A DNA stretch of 63,737 nucleotides from JBEKCB01 sp052139675. GTDB taxonomy: Bacteria > Planctomycetota > Brocadiia > CAIUPP01. Position 1 is the first letter of the stretch, and each line of letters begins with the position of its first letter. The stretch is from positions 1 through 63,737 of the forward strand of contig JBKQWE010000124.1 of NCBI GenBank assembly GCA_052139675.1. The letters run 5' to 3'. This document shows, piece after piece, positions 17,721 to 29,714 of this stretch. The translations under genes and the position numbers were made by a program. The notes below the pieces were generated by a model. That model saw nothing but the letters and a program-made list of their open reading frames with translations, ran no database searches and had not been told where the DNA came from.

Positions 17721-18158
17721 ATGGATCAATCCACGTCGCCGAAAGTCTTCGTCTGCCGCAACTGCGGCCGGATGGCCTCCGACAGCGGCCATCTGTGCTC
17801 GCCGCGGCCGCACACCCTGATCCAGTATTGCAGCTATTGCGGAGCCGTTGCCGAGGATGCGCGGCACCTCTGCGCGCCGAAGGTAATGGCGATCCGCTAC
17901 TTCTGCAAGAACTGCGGCCGCGCCGCCACCAGCATGAACCTGCTGTGCAGCCCGGTCGCCATTCCGCAGGCGAGGGCCGAGACGCTTCCGCCGAAGCCGC
18001 ACGCGGCCGCCTCCCACGCCGGCGCGAAGGCCGTGCATGCTCCGGCCGCTCACAAGAAAGCGGCGAAGAAACCCGCCAGGAAGAAGGCCGCCGCGAAAAA
18101 GGCCAAGCCGGCTTCCGGGAAGAAGTCCGCGAAACCGAAATCGAAGTCCCGGAAGTAG
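17721..18158 (+). CDS. Triple zinc-knuckle protein with Lys/Ala-rich histone-like tail
   Basis: 145 residues. Three near-repeats of a CxxCG ... LC(S/A)P unit cover residues ~12-80: CRNCGRMASDSGHLCSP, CSYCGAVAEDARHLCAP and CKNCGRAATSMNLLCSP. Each has two closely spaced cysteines plus a later Cys, with His in the first two, a plausible metal site. Residues ~95-145 are almost entirely Lys, Ala and Pro with a few Ser/Arg, like bacterial histone H1-type tails that bind nucleic acid. Start ATG 17721 follows AGGAAGGGA; the longer frame from 17673 has no site. It lies 66 bases after the ferritin-like gene. Function unknown; nucleic-acid or redox-metal binding is inferred. Confidence 0.75.
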   Translation: MDQSTSPKVFVCRNCGRMASDSGHLCSPRPHTLIQYCSYCGAVAEDARHLCAPKVMAIRYFCKNCGRAATSMNLLCSPVAIPQARAETLPPKPHAAASHAGAKAVHAPAAHKKAAKKPARKKAAAKKAKPASGKKSAKPKSKSRK

Positions 18159-18250
18159 GTTCAAGGCAGTCCGGCGACGCGCGGATCGAGGCCAGGAGTC
18201 CGCGGGCTGCCGCGCGGTTGCGGAGCGAGGAAGTTTGCCGCAGATTTATC

Positions 18251-18279
18251 TTGATTATGGCCGGACGAGATGTTAACAT
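18251..18279 (+). promoter_or_regulatory. Sigma-70-type promoter for the FHA gene
   Basis: TTGATT (18251-18256), 17-base spacer, TAACAT (18274-18279). It leaves a leader of about 105 bases before the FHA start at 18391. The 232-base gap between the zinc-knuckle gene and the FHA gene shows nothing else clear. Confidence 0.5.
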
Positions 18280-18390
18280 GCGCGCCAGAGGGGACTGAGC
18301 ATCGGACGTGGCCGCTCTCGCGTCTTGCAGGTCGGCGGTGCCTGTAAGGTGGTGGAGCGGTTATGGTTTGCGCTTCGAAGGAGACAGCGC

Positions 18391-18726
18391 ATGCCTTACG
18401 CGGTGCGAGTCCGGACAGGGTCTGAAGAAGGCGAAATTTACCCGCTTTTTGAGAATCGCGAGATGACGATCGGCCGTAGCCCGACGAATAATATTTTCGT
18501 CCGGGATAAGAACGTCTCGCGCGTCCACTGCCAGATCGTCGTGAGCAATGGCGCCGTGACGCTGACAGACCTGCAGAGCACGAACGGGACGTTCGTGAAC
18601 AACGAGCGGACCACGGAGTGCCCGCTGAAGGTCAGCGACCTTATCCGCGTCGGCACGACGCTGCTGGAATTGGAAGAGATTGACGAACAGGGCCGAACCA
18701 TCACGGATACGGCGGTGATGGAGTAA
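18391..18726 (+). CDS. FHA-domain protein (phosphothreonine-binding)
   Basis: 111 residues, essentially one forkhead-associated domain. The core is visible as MTIGRSPTNNIFV, VSRVHCQIV and DLQSTNGTFVNN, containing the conserved Gly-Arg, Ser-x-x-His and Asn-Gly residues that bind phosphothreonine. Such proteins read the output of Hanks-type kinases; a kinase gene lies 3 kb away at 11820-15662. The ATG at 18391 follows AAGGAGA; an upstream in-frame start at 18325 lacks a site. It is convergent with the TPR gene that ends at 18805. Confidence 0.88.
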   Translation: MPYAVRVRTGSEEGEIYPLFENREMTIGRSPTNNIFVRDKNVSRVHCQIVVSNGAVTLTDLQSTNGTFVNNERTTECPLKVSDLIRVGTTLLELEEIDEQGRTITDTAVME

Positions 18727-18739
18727 GCCTCGAATTTGC

Positions 18740-18793
18740 CTGCGGCGAGCGCGGAACGGACCGCCGGCTCGACTCGCCGATGCCGATCCGCAG
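18740..18793. terminator. Possible bidirectional stem between convergent FHA and TPR genes
   Basis: CTGCGG (18740-18745) pairs with CCGCAG (18788-18793), and the adjacent CGAG with CTCG inside it. No T-tract follows on either strand, so termination is only a possibility suggested by the convergent gene arrangement. Confidence 0.25.
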
Positions 18794-18804
18794 TTGATCC
18801 CTCT

Positions 18805-19287
18805 TCAGGAATCCGACGCCGATCTTCCGATCAGCCGCCCCAGCAGCTTGCGGTATCTCGGGTCCGATCTCAGGTTGGCCAGGTCTGGGTCTTTCGTCAG
18901 GTGAGACACGTCGTGATACCCGAGCGACACGGCGCGCTCCAGCGCGGCGAGCGACTCGTCAACATGCCGCAGGAGGCAGTAGCTGCACGCGAGGTTGTAA
19001 TACACGATCGGGTCGGCCGGACGCAGCCGGACGAGGCGGCGATCCACCTTCAACCCTTTCTCGTACTCGCCGCGGCGCGTGTACGTGTTGCCGAGGATCA
19101 TCAGCGCTTCTTCGTTGCAGGGGTCCCGCGAGACGAGTTCCTCGAAGAACTCGATCTCGAACCGCGCGTCGTCCTCCTGGCCGAACGAGGAGAGCTGAAA
19201 GAACTGCGGCCGCAGGCTCAGGCGCCGGTCGGTGGCCAGGGCATGCTTCGTCTTCTCATTGCCGGATGCCGACGCTTTATCTTCCAT
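18805..19287 (-). CDS. TPR-repeat protein
   Basis: 160 residues. Two to three tetratricopeptide-like units are visible: PCNEEALMILGNTYTRRGEY, PADPIVYYNLACSYCLLRHV and DESLAALERAVSLGYHD. The last part (DPDLANLRSDPRYRKLLGRL) is the typical ending of short bacterial TPR proteins. It has no signal peptide or membrane segment and is probably a cytosolic protein-protein adaptor. It has its own strong promoter (19356-19384) although the gene upstream runs in the same direction. Partner unknown. Confidence 0.85.
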   Translation of the reverse strand: MEDKASASGNEKTKHALATDRRLSLRPQFFQLSSFGQEDDARFEIEFFEELVSRDPCNEEALMILGNTYTRRGEYEKGLKVDRRLVRLRPADPIVYYNLACSYCLLRHVDESLAALERAVSLGYHDVSHLTKDPDLANLRSDPRYRKLLGRLIGRSASDS

Positions 19288-19355
19288 TGCGTCTGACTTC
19301 TCCCGTTGCGGACCCGGCCGCTTCCGGCGCGGAACTGTCCTTCGCGACTGCGTTA

Positions 19356-19384
19356 ATTATCTTCCGATCCGCGGTAACTGTCAA
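19356..19384 (-). promoter_or_regulatory. Strong sigma-70-type promoter for the TPR gene
   Basis: On the minus strand, TTGACA (19379-19384), 17-base spacer, GATAAT (19356-19361). The -35 box overlaps the stop codon of the upstream gene, so the TPR gene can be expressed separately from it. Confidence 0.7.
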
Positions 19385-20721
19385 GTCTTCTGCGGCTTCA
19401 CGCGGCACGCGGCGCAGCGCGTCTCGGCGGGGATTTGCTCGTAAGGCGCCACGGTCCTGATTTTCTCGACCGCCTCCGCGTCGAGCGCCTTGCCGCAGGC
19501 CGAACAGAGGAAGGGGTTCTCGATCGCGGCGATCTCGGCGTCGAGGTCTCCGAGCAGCGCGCGCCCCATGCCGAAATCGAACGGCAACGGCGAGCCGAAT
19601 TCCTTCGCCACCCGCACTCCGCGCGCCACGAGTTTGCGGCATTCGTCGAGCGAGGTCTCCTTCATGCGCAGCTTCGCCCCCGATTGCGATTGCAGGAATC
19701 GGTCGAATGAGGACTTGCTCATGTCCACGCGCAGGCCCGCCTGTTGGATGCCGCGCTTCCACGGGTCCACGAGCACGCTGAAGACTTTCAGCCGTCCGTT
19801 CGGCCGCGCGCGCGCGACCGTGACGAGAATCAAGCCGTTCGGCGAGGGCTCGCTGGCGATCGCGCGGTGCAAGGGCAGTTGGTCGTCTTCGGCCTCGGCG
19901 GCCGCCGGTTCGGGCGCCCTGGGCTTTTCCTCGGGCGCGGCGATGCCCTCTTCGCGCAGATCGAACAGGAGTTTCTTGATGAGCTTCTGAAGCTCGCGTC
20001 CGGCGGTGCGCTGGAGCTCCAGCAGGAACGGCACTCCTTCGGCGAGTTTCGCGCCCGCGATCACCGAGGCCGCCGCCGTCGCGTTCCCCTCGTCATCGCG
20101 CGCGAGGGCTTCAAGGAAGGGCAGCGCGCGCGCTTTCTCCGTCTCCGCTGCCGAGTGCATGATCAGCCAGCGCTCGGCCGGCTGGAGCGTGCGGGCGTGC
20201 TCGACCGCTCCGGTGACGTTGCCCTGCTTGAGCAGTTGCAGCGCCCGAGAAGGCAGTTTGCGCTCCACCTCCTCGGCCTGCGGAACGGTCATCGCGAAAA
20301 CGTCCGGGTCCACGGCGGAGCCGAGTTGCGCCAGCAGGCTGTTGGCGAGCACCTTCACGTACGCTTCCTGCCCGATGTCGAAGATCAGCGCGTTCAGGTC
20401 GTCCACAACGACGGCGCCGCCGATCTTCGCGAGCACCTGCGCGGCGATGGCGCGCGTGGCCGGATCGCCCGAGACGAGGCGGCCGAGCAGATACTGCAGC
20501 GATGCGCGGGGCCGCTGGCGCATCTCCTCAAGAGCCTCGTCAAACGCTTTCGAGTCGAAGACCGGCAGGTTCGCCGCAAAGCGTCCGATAATCTTCTCCA
20601 TGGGCGTCGGGCTGGGCGGCGGCGCGACGGACTTGCCCGCCAGGCTTGTGGCGGGCTTGCCCGCCGGATTCGCAGCCGGCTTGTCGAACGTCATTCCCTT
20701 GATCGGTTTCTTCAATGCCAT
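19381..20721 (-). CDS. HEAT-like repeat protein with C-terminal zinc ribbon, function unknown
   Basis: 446 residues. After a low-complexity start (Ala, Lys, Pro), residues ~40-270 are helical with repeats such as SGDPATRAIAAQVLAKIGG and AYVKVLANSLLAQLGS, resembling HEAT/Armadillo pairs. A charged Pro/Glu/Ala linker follows (~275-290). A globular domain (~290-400) includes LILVTVARARPNGRLKVFSVLVDPWKRGIQQAG, which looks like the non-catalytic part of some plasmid-type or SEC-C-associated proteins. The C-terminus has CSAC and CAAC cysteine pairs about 27 residues apart, a zinc ribbon. AAGGA precedes the ATG. No enzyme motif is seen. It follows a small basic ORF by 39 bases. Confidence 0.7.
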   Translation of the reverse strand: MALKKPIKGMTFDKPAANPAGKPATSLAGKSVAPPPSPTPMEKIIGRFAANLPVFDSKAFDEALEEMRQRPRASLQYLLGRLVSGDPATRAIAAQVLAKIGGAVVVDDLNALIFDIGQEAYVKVLANSLLAQLGSAVDPDVFAMTVPQAEEVERKLPSRALQLLKQGNVTGAVEHARTLQPAERWLIMHSAAETEKARALPFLEALARDDEGNATAAASVIAGAKLAEGVPFLLELQRTAGRELQKLIKKLLFDLREEGIAAPEEKPRAPEPAAAEAEDDQLPLHRAIASEPSPNGLILVTVARARPNGRLKVFSVLVDPWKRGIQQAGLRVDMSKSSFDRFLQSQSGAKLRMKETSLDECRKLVARGVRVAKEFGSPLPFDFGMGRALLGDLDAEIAAIENPFLCSACGKALDAEAVEKIRTVAPYEQIPAETRCAACRVKPQKT

Positions 20722-20760
20722 TGGGATGATTTCCTTGGTGTCATGATGCGGGCAAGCGGC

Positions 20761-20880
20761 TCAGCGCCGGCGCTTGCGCTTGGGAGGACGCTTCGAGGCG
20801 GCCGCGTTCATCAGCTTGACCGGGTCGGGTTTGCGGGCGCTGAAATCCAGCCGCTTTTTGAATCGCTCGATCGCCGCCAT
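20761..20880 (-). CDS. Small very basic ORF (39-44 residues), unknown
   Basis: A short frame between two larger minus-strand genes encodes MAAIERFKKRLDFSARKPDP, continuing to a KRPPKRKRRR C-terminus. GAGGAA lies about five bases before the ATG at 20878-20880; two further in-frame ATGs at 20892 and 20895 would add four or five residues. It starts within 30 bases of the upstream gene's stop and ends 39 bases before the HEAT-like gene, so it fits an operon. High Arg/Lys content suggests nucleic-acid or ribosome binding, but it could also be non-coding. No homologue is recognised. Confidence 0.5.
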   Translation of the reverse strand: MAAIERFKKRLDFSARKPDPVKLMNAAASKRPPKRKRRR

Positions 20881-20908
20881 GAGCTTCCTCATCATCGGGC
20901 GATGCCCT

Positions 20909-22558
20909 TTATGTTTCCAGGCCGAAGACGTTCAGAGATAATCGGAAGACCATCAACTGGACAGCGGCCAGCGCCAGAACGGCGCCCGCAATCCAGCCCC
21001 GCCGGCCGTCCAGAGAGACCAGGGCGCAGGCGCCCGCGGCCGCCGCGAAGGGCATCAGGAACATCCAGAGCCGCGCAACCTCGCCGAGGTTCTTGCCGGA
21101 GAAATTGAGTGCGGCCAGGACGACCAGCACTGCCCAGAGAAGGCTCGAAAGGGCGCGACACGGTCTTTCCGGCCGCCACCGGCGCAAGTCCATCGCCGCG
21201 GCGACCATGAGCAAGATGAACGCCGGCAGACCGGCGAAAACCGCGAACTCGACCGGATTGAACAGCGTCCACGCCCAGTATGACCTCGGAAAAAGCGCGG
21301 CGAACGTCGCGTGTTGCGACAGGCACGTCCTCCAGACGCTCCACACATCGTACCCAAAGAGGAGCGTCGGTAGCAAGGATGAAATCAGGAAGCCCGCGGC
21401 CCATCCTAATATCACGACTAGCCATCCTCTTCGCCGGAGTCCGGTGCATCCCTCGCTTGCGCCGCGCCACGCGGCCAGGAGCGAGTACGCTGCAATCAAC
21501 GCCCCGGCCGCAAGCAGCGACATGCTCCAGAGCAGCCCGGCGACCACGATTGCGCCCGAGAGCGCGGCCCAGGCCACGCTGCCTCGCCGCAACGCGCGAT
21601 GCCACGAATAGAAAGCGGCGACTGCAAACAGCGGAAACAACAGGTCCGGGTAAGGCGAGAAGAGATGCAAGCTCGGGACCAATGCGGAGAGCGCCAGCGC
21701 GAGCAGGGCCGTTTCGCGCGAGCAGAGGTCGCGGACCAGCAGGTAGACCAGGATCAGCGTGAGCCAATAGCCCAGTCTGAACAGAAGGGCCGAGGCCCAG
21801 ATGCCGGCGAATTCGCCGTCTGAAAGTTTCGATCGCGCGAGTTGATCGGCAGCCCGGCGGTACGTGAGAGGCCCGCCTTGGGGTGCGGAGCCGATGGCTT
21901 CGTCGGCGTCTGCCGGCGTGAACCAGCGCGCCGCCGCGGGCCAGCGATCGAGAGCGCGGTTCACCGCGCAGTGAAAAACCACGGGCCCGGCGGGATGATC
22001 CGCGATATGGCCGCGGATGGGGTCATCCACCCGCAACCGCGGGATCATCGCGGCGTAATCTTTCAGGTACGCGCCCAGGTCCGAAACATGGACCGCCTCG
22101 GCGTAGTAGCCGCCGGCCCACGGCGCGACGATGGAATTGTACGCATCGTACGGCGCTGTCGGAACCGCCTGCGCCGTTTCCTGGATAATGCCGAGGCTCA
22201 GTGCCGCGCACAGACCCGCTGCGATGATCTCGTTGCGCCTCTCCGAAAGGCCGCGCCGCAGAAAAACCGCGACGACCGCGGCCATGAGCGCGCAGAGGAA
22301 GAGCGCCGGCGCGGCGGCGGCGCAGCTTTCCGGCCCGCGAAAATTTGGCCATTGCCAATATGGCCATTGCCACTCGCTCGCGATCCCGATATGCCAAGCC
22401 TGCGTCCAGACCAGCGCGATGACCAGGAGCGTCGTGAGCGCGATGAGGGCCAGGATGGCGATTCTCAATGGGCCGGCCGATTCCGGGAATGGCGGGCAAT
22501 CCTCGGCTCGGTTCGAAGGCGAAGGGGCCGCGGTCCCTTCATTGAACTGCGGATTCAC
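20909..22558 (-). CDS. Polytopic membrane protein, GT-C glycosyltransferase-like
   Basis: 549 residues with about eleven hydrophobic segments. The first is at ~30-55. A long non-cytoplasmic loop of roughly 130 residues (~135-240) carries Asp, His and Arg residues (DDPIRGHIADHPAGPVVFH). Membrane helices then continue to the C-terminus. A large extracytoplasmic loop after the first helices is typical of GT-C enzymes that use polyprenyl-linked sugars (PMT, ArnT), but no decisive motif is seen. The start is GTG at 22556-22558 with a weak site. A 12-base sequence repeats at 22346 and 22361, giving the QWPYW-QWPNF doublet. It lies 15 bases after the AsmA-like gene. Confidence 0.7.
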   Translation of the reverse strand: MNPQFNEGTAAPSPSNRAEDCPPFPESAGPLRIAILALIALTTLLVIALVWTQAWHIGIASEWQWPYWQWPNFRGPESCAAAAPALFLCALMAAVVAVFLRRGLSERRNEIIAAGLCAALSLGIIQETAQAVPTAPYDAYNSIVAPWAGGYYAEAVHVSDLGAYLKDYAAMIPRLRVDDPIRGHIADHPAGPVVFHCAVNRALDRWPAAARWFTPADADEAIGSAPQGGPLTYRRAADQLARSKLSDGEFAGIWASALLFRLGYWLTLILVYLLVRDLCSRETALLALALSALVPSLHLFSPYPDLLFPLFAVAAFYSWHRALRRGSVAWAALSGAIVVAGLLWSMSLLAAGALIAAYSLLAAWRGASEGCTGLRRRGWLVVILGWAAGFLISSLLPTLLFGYDVWSVWRTCLSQHATFAALFPRSYWAWTLFNPVEFAVFAGLPAFILLMVAAAMDLRRWRPERPCRALSSLLWAVLVVLAALNFSGKNLGEVARLWMFLMPFAAAAGACALVSLDGRRGWIAGAVLALAAVQLMVFRLSLNVFGLET

Positions 22559-22573
22559 AGTGCCATCTCGATG

Positions 22574-23353
22574 TCATTGACCGAAGAGTTTCTTGATTGC
22601 GCCGCCGAGGCCTTCGCCGGTCTTCTCCAGGTTTTGCGGAAGGTCACTGGCTTCCTTCTTGAGACCCGGGAGAATATCTTTCGTAATGGCGTTGGGGAGC
22701 GATTTCACCTGGTTGGTGATGCCGCCTGCGAGGTTCGCCAGGACCGCCGAGAGGAGCTGGTCCGCCGGGATCGCGTTGCCGTGGCCGTCATCCAGGTTGT
22801 TCATCTCCAACGTGCCGAGCGACACATCGAGCGACTTGCCGTAGACGATGAGATGCACCTTGGCGTTCGTCATGGTCAACCGGTCAATTTTCAGCTTCAC
22901 CGGCTCCTCTTTCCCCTCGGCCGGCTTCGGCGCCTGCTCGTTGCCTTTCAAATTGTCCATCAATGCGGCGACGTTGGTCTTCGGCTTGGCGACTTCATAC
23001 GTGATCTCGGGCCCGTTGAGCGTCACGAGATAAAGATGGATCTCCTTTTTCCTCAGTTTGCCGACCTCCGCCGAAACGCTGATCAGGTCGGCCTTCATGA
23101 AGGTCGGACCCGTGAAGCCCTTCGGATTCGCCACGTTCAGGCCGTGCAGGGTGATGCTCCGGCCCCACAGCGAGACGTTGGCGCTGTCGAGGCGCGTCTC
23201 GACGCCCAGCGTGCGCGTGCCGCCGATCTGGATTCCCTCCCGGACAAACGAGTCGAGATTGAAAAGAAGGATCAGGATCACCAGCAATGGAATTCCGATG
23301 ATGATCGCCGCGATGATCCACAGCGTGCCTTTCGCCCGCTTGGAAAGAGTCAT
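22574..23353 (-). CDS. AsmA-like envelope protein
   Basis: 259 residues. One membrane helix (~9-32) is followed by an exported domain with the AsmA/DUF748-type opening: alternating strands, GVETRLDSANVSLWGRSITL, and HGLNVANPKGFTGPTFMKAD, typical for this superfamily. AsmA-like proteins are implicated in lipid traffic between the membranes of diderms. It is much shorter than E. coli AsmA and resembles the small single-unit forms. The ATG at 23351-23353 follows GGAGGGA; the frame upstream to 23665 is not credible. A promoter with TTGACA lies about 70 bases upstream. Confidence 0.78.
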   Translation of the reverse strand: MTLSKRAKGTLWIIAAIIIGIPLLVILILLFNLDSFVREGIQIGGTRTLGVETRLDSANVSLWGRSITLHGLNVANPKGFTGPTFMKADLISVSAEVGKLRKKEIHLYLVTLNGPEITYEVAKPKTNVAALMDNLKGNEQAPKPAEGKEEPVKLKIDRLTMTNAKVHLIVYGKSLDVSLGTLEMNNLDDGHGNAIPADQLLSAVLANLAGGITNQVKSLPNAITKDILPGLKKEASDLPQNLEKTGEGLGGAIKKLFGQ

Positions 23354-23402
23354 CTTCGTCCCTCCAAAGACCCCATCTTGATCCGAGCTTCCCCTGAGAA
23401 CA

Positions 23403-23431
23403 GTTGTACGGCACGCCGCGCGGCATGTCAA
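23403..23431 (-). promoter_or_regulatory. Promoter for the AsmA-like / membrane GT-C-like unit
   Basis: On the minus strand, TTGACA (23426-23431), 17-base spacer, TACAAC (23403-23408). It is divergent from, and 10 bases away from, the plus-strand promoter at 23442. Confidence 0.5.
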
Positions 23432-23441
23432 GTTCGAGGGA

Positions 23442-23470
23442 TTGAAGAACGGGCGCGTTCCGACTATAGT
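23442..23470 (+). promoter_or_regulatory. Promoter for the FG-GAP / oxidoreductase unit
   Basis: TTGAAG (23442-23447), 17-base spacer, TATAGT (23465-23470), about 38 bases before the FG-GAP start codon. Confidence 0.65.
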
Positions 23471-23507
23471 TACCGGGGCCCGCAATGCCGCGAGGGAGGA
23501 AACAGCC

Positions 23508-24617
23508 ATGCCGCTGAAGTTCAGGATGCAGTTGATCGCCGACGAGCGGTATGAGTCGGCATACGCTTTCGACGTGAACGGCGACGGCACGCTCGACATC
23601 GTGTCGGGCGCGTACTGGTACGAAGGGCCGGATTTCGTGAAGAAGCATCCGGTCGGAGAGGTCAAGGCGTTCGATGAGTACTACGACGATTTCTCGACGA
23701 TCCCGCTGGATATCAACGGCGACGGGCGGCCGGATTTCATTACGGGCGGTTGGTGGGGCAATACGCTTCGCTGGCGGGAGAATCCCGGCGATCCCGGCAA
23801 GGCCTGGCCGGAACACGTGATCGCGGAAACCGGGAACATCGAGACGACGCGGGCCTGGGACGTGGACCGCGACGGGCAGTTGGAGATCGTTCCCAATACG
23901 CCCGGCGGGCCGCTGGTGGTCTACAAGCTGGTCACCGACTCCGCCGGCAAAGGAACCGGCGCGTTCAGGGCGCACAGGATTTTCGACCGCCCGCAGGGTC
24001 ACGGGCTCGGATTCGGCGATATCTCCGGCAAAGGGCGCGGCGATTTCGTGATGAGCAAGGGCTGGCTGGAGGCGCCGGAGGATCCTTACGCCGGCGCGTG
24101 GACCTGGCATCCCGAGTTCAACCTCGGCTCCGCCACCAGCATTCCGGTCCTGGTGGCCGACGTGAACGGCGACGGCCTCAACGATCTCATCGTCGGCCAG
24201 GCGCACGACTACGGCCTCTCGTGGTGGGAGCAGCGCCGCCGCGCCGACGGATCGCGCCAGTGGGTCGAGCATCCGATTGACCCGTTCAACTCGCAGTATC
24301 ACGACATGCACTGGTTGGACATTGACGGCGACGGCCGGCCCGAACTGGTCACGGGCAAACGCTACCGCGCGCACAACGACAACGACCCGGGCTCATTCGA
24401 TGATTACGGCATCCACTACTTCAAGTGGAACGGCGAATCGTTCACCAAGAATCCGATCATCTTCGGCAAGGTTCGAGAGACGAAAGGGCTGGGGATATTC
24501 AGCCAGGTGGCCGATTTGAACGGCGACGGCCGGCTGGATATTCTCGCGCCGGGCAAAGACGGACTTGCGATTCTGTGGAATGTGCAGGAGATTGACCGGA
24601 CTCCGGCGAAGCGCTGA
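23508..24617 (+). CDS. FG-GAP/VCBS beta-propeller repeat protein
   Basis: 369 residues built from repeated Ca2+-binding loops: DVNGDGTLDIV, DINGDGRPDFI, DVDRDGQLEIV, DVNGDGLNDLI, DIDGDGRPELV and DLNGDGRLDIL. The spacing (about 45-65 residues) fits a six- to seven-bladed propeller. There is no obvious signal peptide, so it may be cytoplasmic. VCBS proteins of this kind, with SGAYWYEGPDF early on, are frequent in PVC bacteria and sometimes neighbour sugar-catabolism genes. Here an oxidoreductase gene follows 40 bases later. The ATG at 23508 follows GGGAGGAAA. Ligand unknown; a carbohydrate-related role is inferred. Confidence 0.85.
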   Translation: MPLKFRMQLIADERYESAYAFDVNGDGTLDIVSGAYWYEGPDFVKKHPVGEVKAFDEYYDDFSTIPLDINGDGRPDFITGGWWGNTLRWRENPGDPGKAWPEHVIAETGNIETTRAWDVDRDGQLEIVPNTPGGPLVVYKLVTDSAGKGTGAFRAHRIFDRPQGHGLGFGDISGKGRGDFVMSKGWLEAPEDPYAGAWTWHPEFNLGSATSIPVLVADVNGDGLNDLIVGQAHDYGLSWWEQRRRADGSRQWVEHPIDPFNSQYHDMHWLDIDGDGRPELVTGKRYRAHNDNDPGSFDDYGIHYFKWNGESFTKNPIIFGKVRETKGLGIFSQVADLNGDGRLDILAPGKDGLAILWNVQEIDRTPAKR

Positions 24618-24657
24618 GGCGGCGTCTTGCGCCGGCCGGCAGAAGCGGAGGCTTGCC

Positions 24658-25719
24658 ATGGCCGAGCAGCGAAGAGTGCGGATCGGTTTTGTCGGCGTCG
24701 GCACGATGGGCCAGTGCGCCCACTTGAGGAATTACGCCACTCTGCCTGATTGCGAGGTGGTCGCCATCGCCGAGCCGCGCACGGACGTGGGACGCAAGGT
24801 GGCCGCGCGGTATGGAATCCCCAAGGTGTATCGCACGCACGAAGAGATGTTCGCGGCGGAGAGACTCGACGGGATCATCGCCGCGCAGCCGTTCACCCGC
24901 CACGGTGCGTTCATCCCGGAGATTCTCAAAGCGCGCGTGCCGGTCTTCATTGAAAAGCCGATCGCCGCTTCGGTCTCCGTGGGCGAGAGGATCGTGCAGG
25001 CCGTCGAAAAGAACAGCGCCTTTCTCATGGTCGGCTACCATAAGCGAAGCGACCCGGCCACGATGTGCGCCAAGATGGAAATTGACGCACTGAAAAAGTC
25101 GGGCGAGCTCGGCAAACTCCGCTACGTGCGCATCCTCATGCCGGCCGGCGACTGGGTGGCCGGAGGCCTGTATGACCTCATTCAGGGCGATGCTGCCCAG
25201 CCGGCGGCCGGCCCGGACCCGAGGCCCTCGGACATGGACGAGGAGTTGTACGACGCCTGCGTGGCCTTTGTGAATTACTACATCCACCAAGTGAACCTGA
25301 TGCGCCATCTGCTGGGCGAGCCGTATTCCGTCAAGTACGCCGCGCCGTCGGGCGTCATGCTGGCCGGCGAAAGCCGGAGCGGCGTCGCGTGCGTGCTGGA
25401 AATGAGTCCCTACGAGACGACGCTCGACTGGCAGGAATCTGCGCTGGTGGCCTTCGAGCATGGCTGGGTGCGGCTCGACCTGCCGCCGCCGTTGGCGATG
25501 TTTCGGGCTGGGTGCGTGGAAATATTCAAGGACCCTTCGAGGGACGCGGCGCCGCGGCGGATCAGCCCGCAGCTTCCCCCCGTGCACGCGATGCGTCAGC
25601 AGGCGATCAATTTCATCCGCGCCGTCCGCGGCGAAATGCCGCCGATGACCGGCGCGGCCGAGGCGCTGGAGGACCTGCGCGTCGCCCGCGAGTACATCCG
25701 CCTCTGGAAAGGCCGTTGA
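24658..25719 (+). CDS. Gfo/Idh/MocA-family NAD(P)-dependent oxidoreductase
   Basis: 353 residues. An N-terminal Rossmann fold has GFVGVGTMGQCAHLRNY and then VVAIAEPRTDVGRKVAARYG. VFIEKPIAASVSVGE contains the EKP catalytic-lysine motif of the family. The C-terminal half is the alpha/beta substrate domain, including FVNYYIHQVNLMRHLLG with the conserved His. Members oxidise or reduce sugars, inositols and related alcohols, often in sugar-acid degradation. The exact substrate cannot be read. CGGAG lies about ten bases before the ATG. It forms a unit with the FG-GAP gene. Confidence 0.9.
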   Translation: MAEQRRVRIGFVGVGTMGQCAHLRNYATLPDCEVVAIAEPRTDVGRKVAARYGIPKVYRTHEEMFAAERLDGIIAAQPFTRHGAFIPEILKARVPVFIEKPIAASVSVGERIVQAVEKNSAFLMVGYHKRSDPATMCAKMEIDALKKSGELGKLRYVRILMPAGDWVAGGLYDLIQGDAAQPAAGPDPRPSDMDEELYDACVAFVNYYIHQVNLMRHLLGEPYSVKYAAPSGVMLAGESRSGVACVLEMSPYETTLDWQESALVAFEHGWVRLDLPPPLAMFRAGCVEIFKDPSRDAAPRRISPQLPPVHAMRQQAINFIRAVRGEMPPMTGAAEALEDLRVAREYIRLWKGR

Positions 25720-25737
25720 GCCGGCCTCCGGCCGCGG

Positions 25738-25766
25738 TTGAAACTTTTCCTCAAGCGGCGTATATT
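25738..25766 (+). promoter_or_regulatory. Sigma-70-type promoter for secA
   Basis: TTGAAA (25738-25743), 17-base spacer, TATATT (25761-25766). Transcription from about 25773 leaves a ~76-base leader in which GGGCG and CGCCC can pair. This places the upstream in-frame start at 25738 inside the promoter and supports the ATG at 25849. Confidence 0.7.
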
Positions 25767-25848
25767 GGATGTGAGAGGGCGGCAAAGCTGCGCGATTCGC
25801 CCGCAGGCGGTGTGGCTTCGGTGTTCCCGTTTTCCTTCTTGCACTGAC

Positions 25849-29703
<3,855 letters not shown>

Positions 29704-29714
29704 GGGCGGCGAGA

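Noticed and set aside
25738..25848. Upstream start of SecA at 25738
   Set aside because: That TTG is the -35 box of a good promoter (TTGAAA-17-TATATT), so it cannot lie inside the message.
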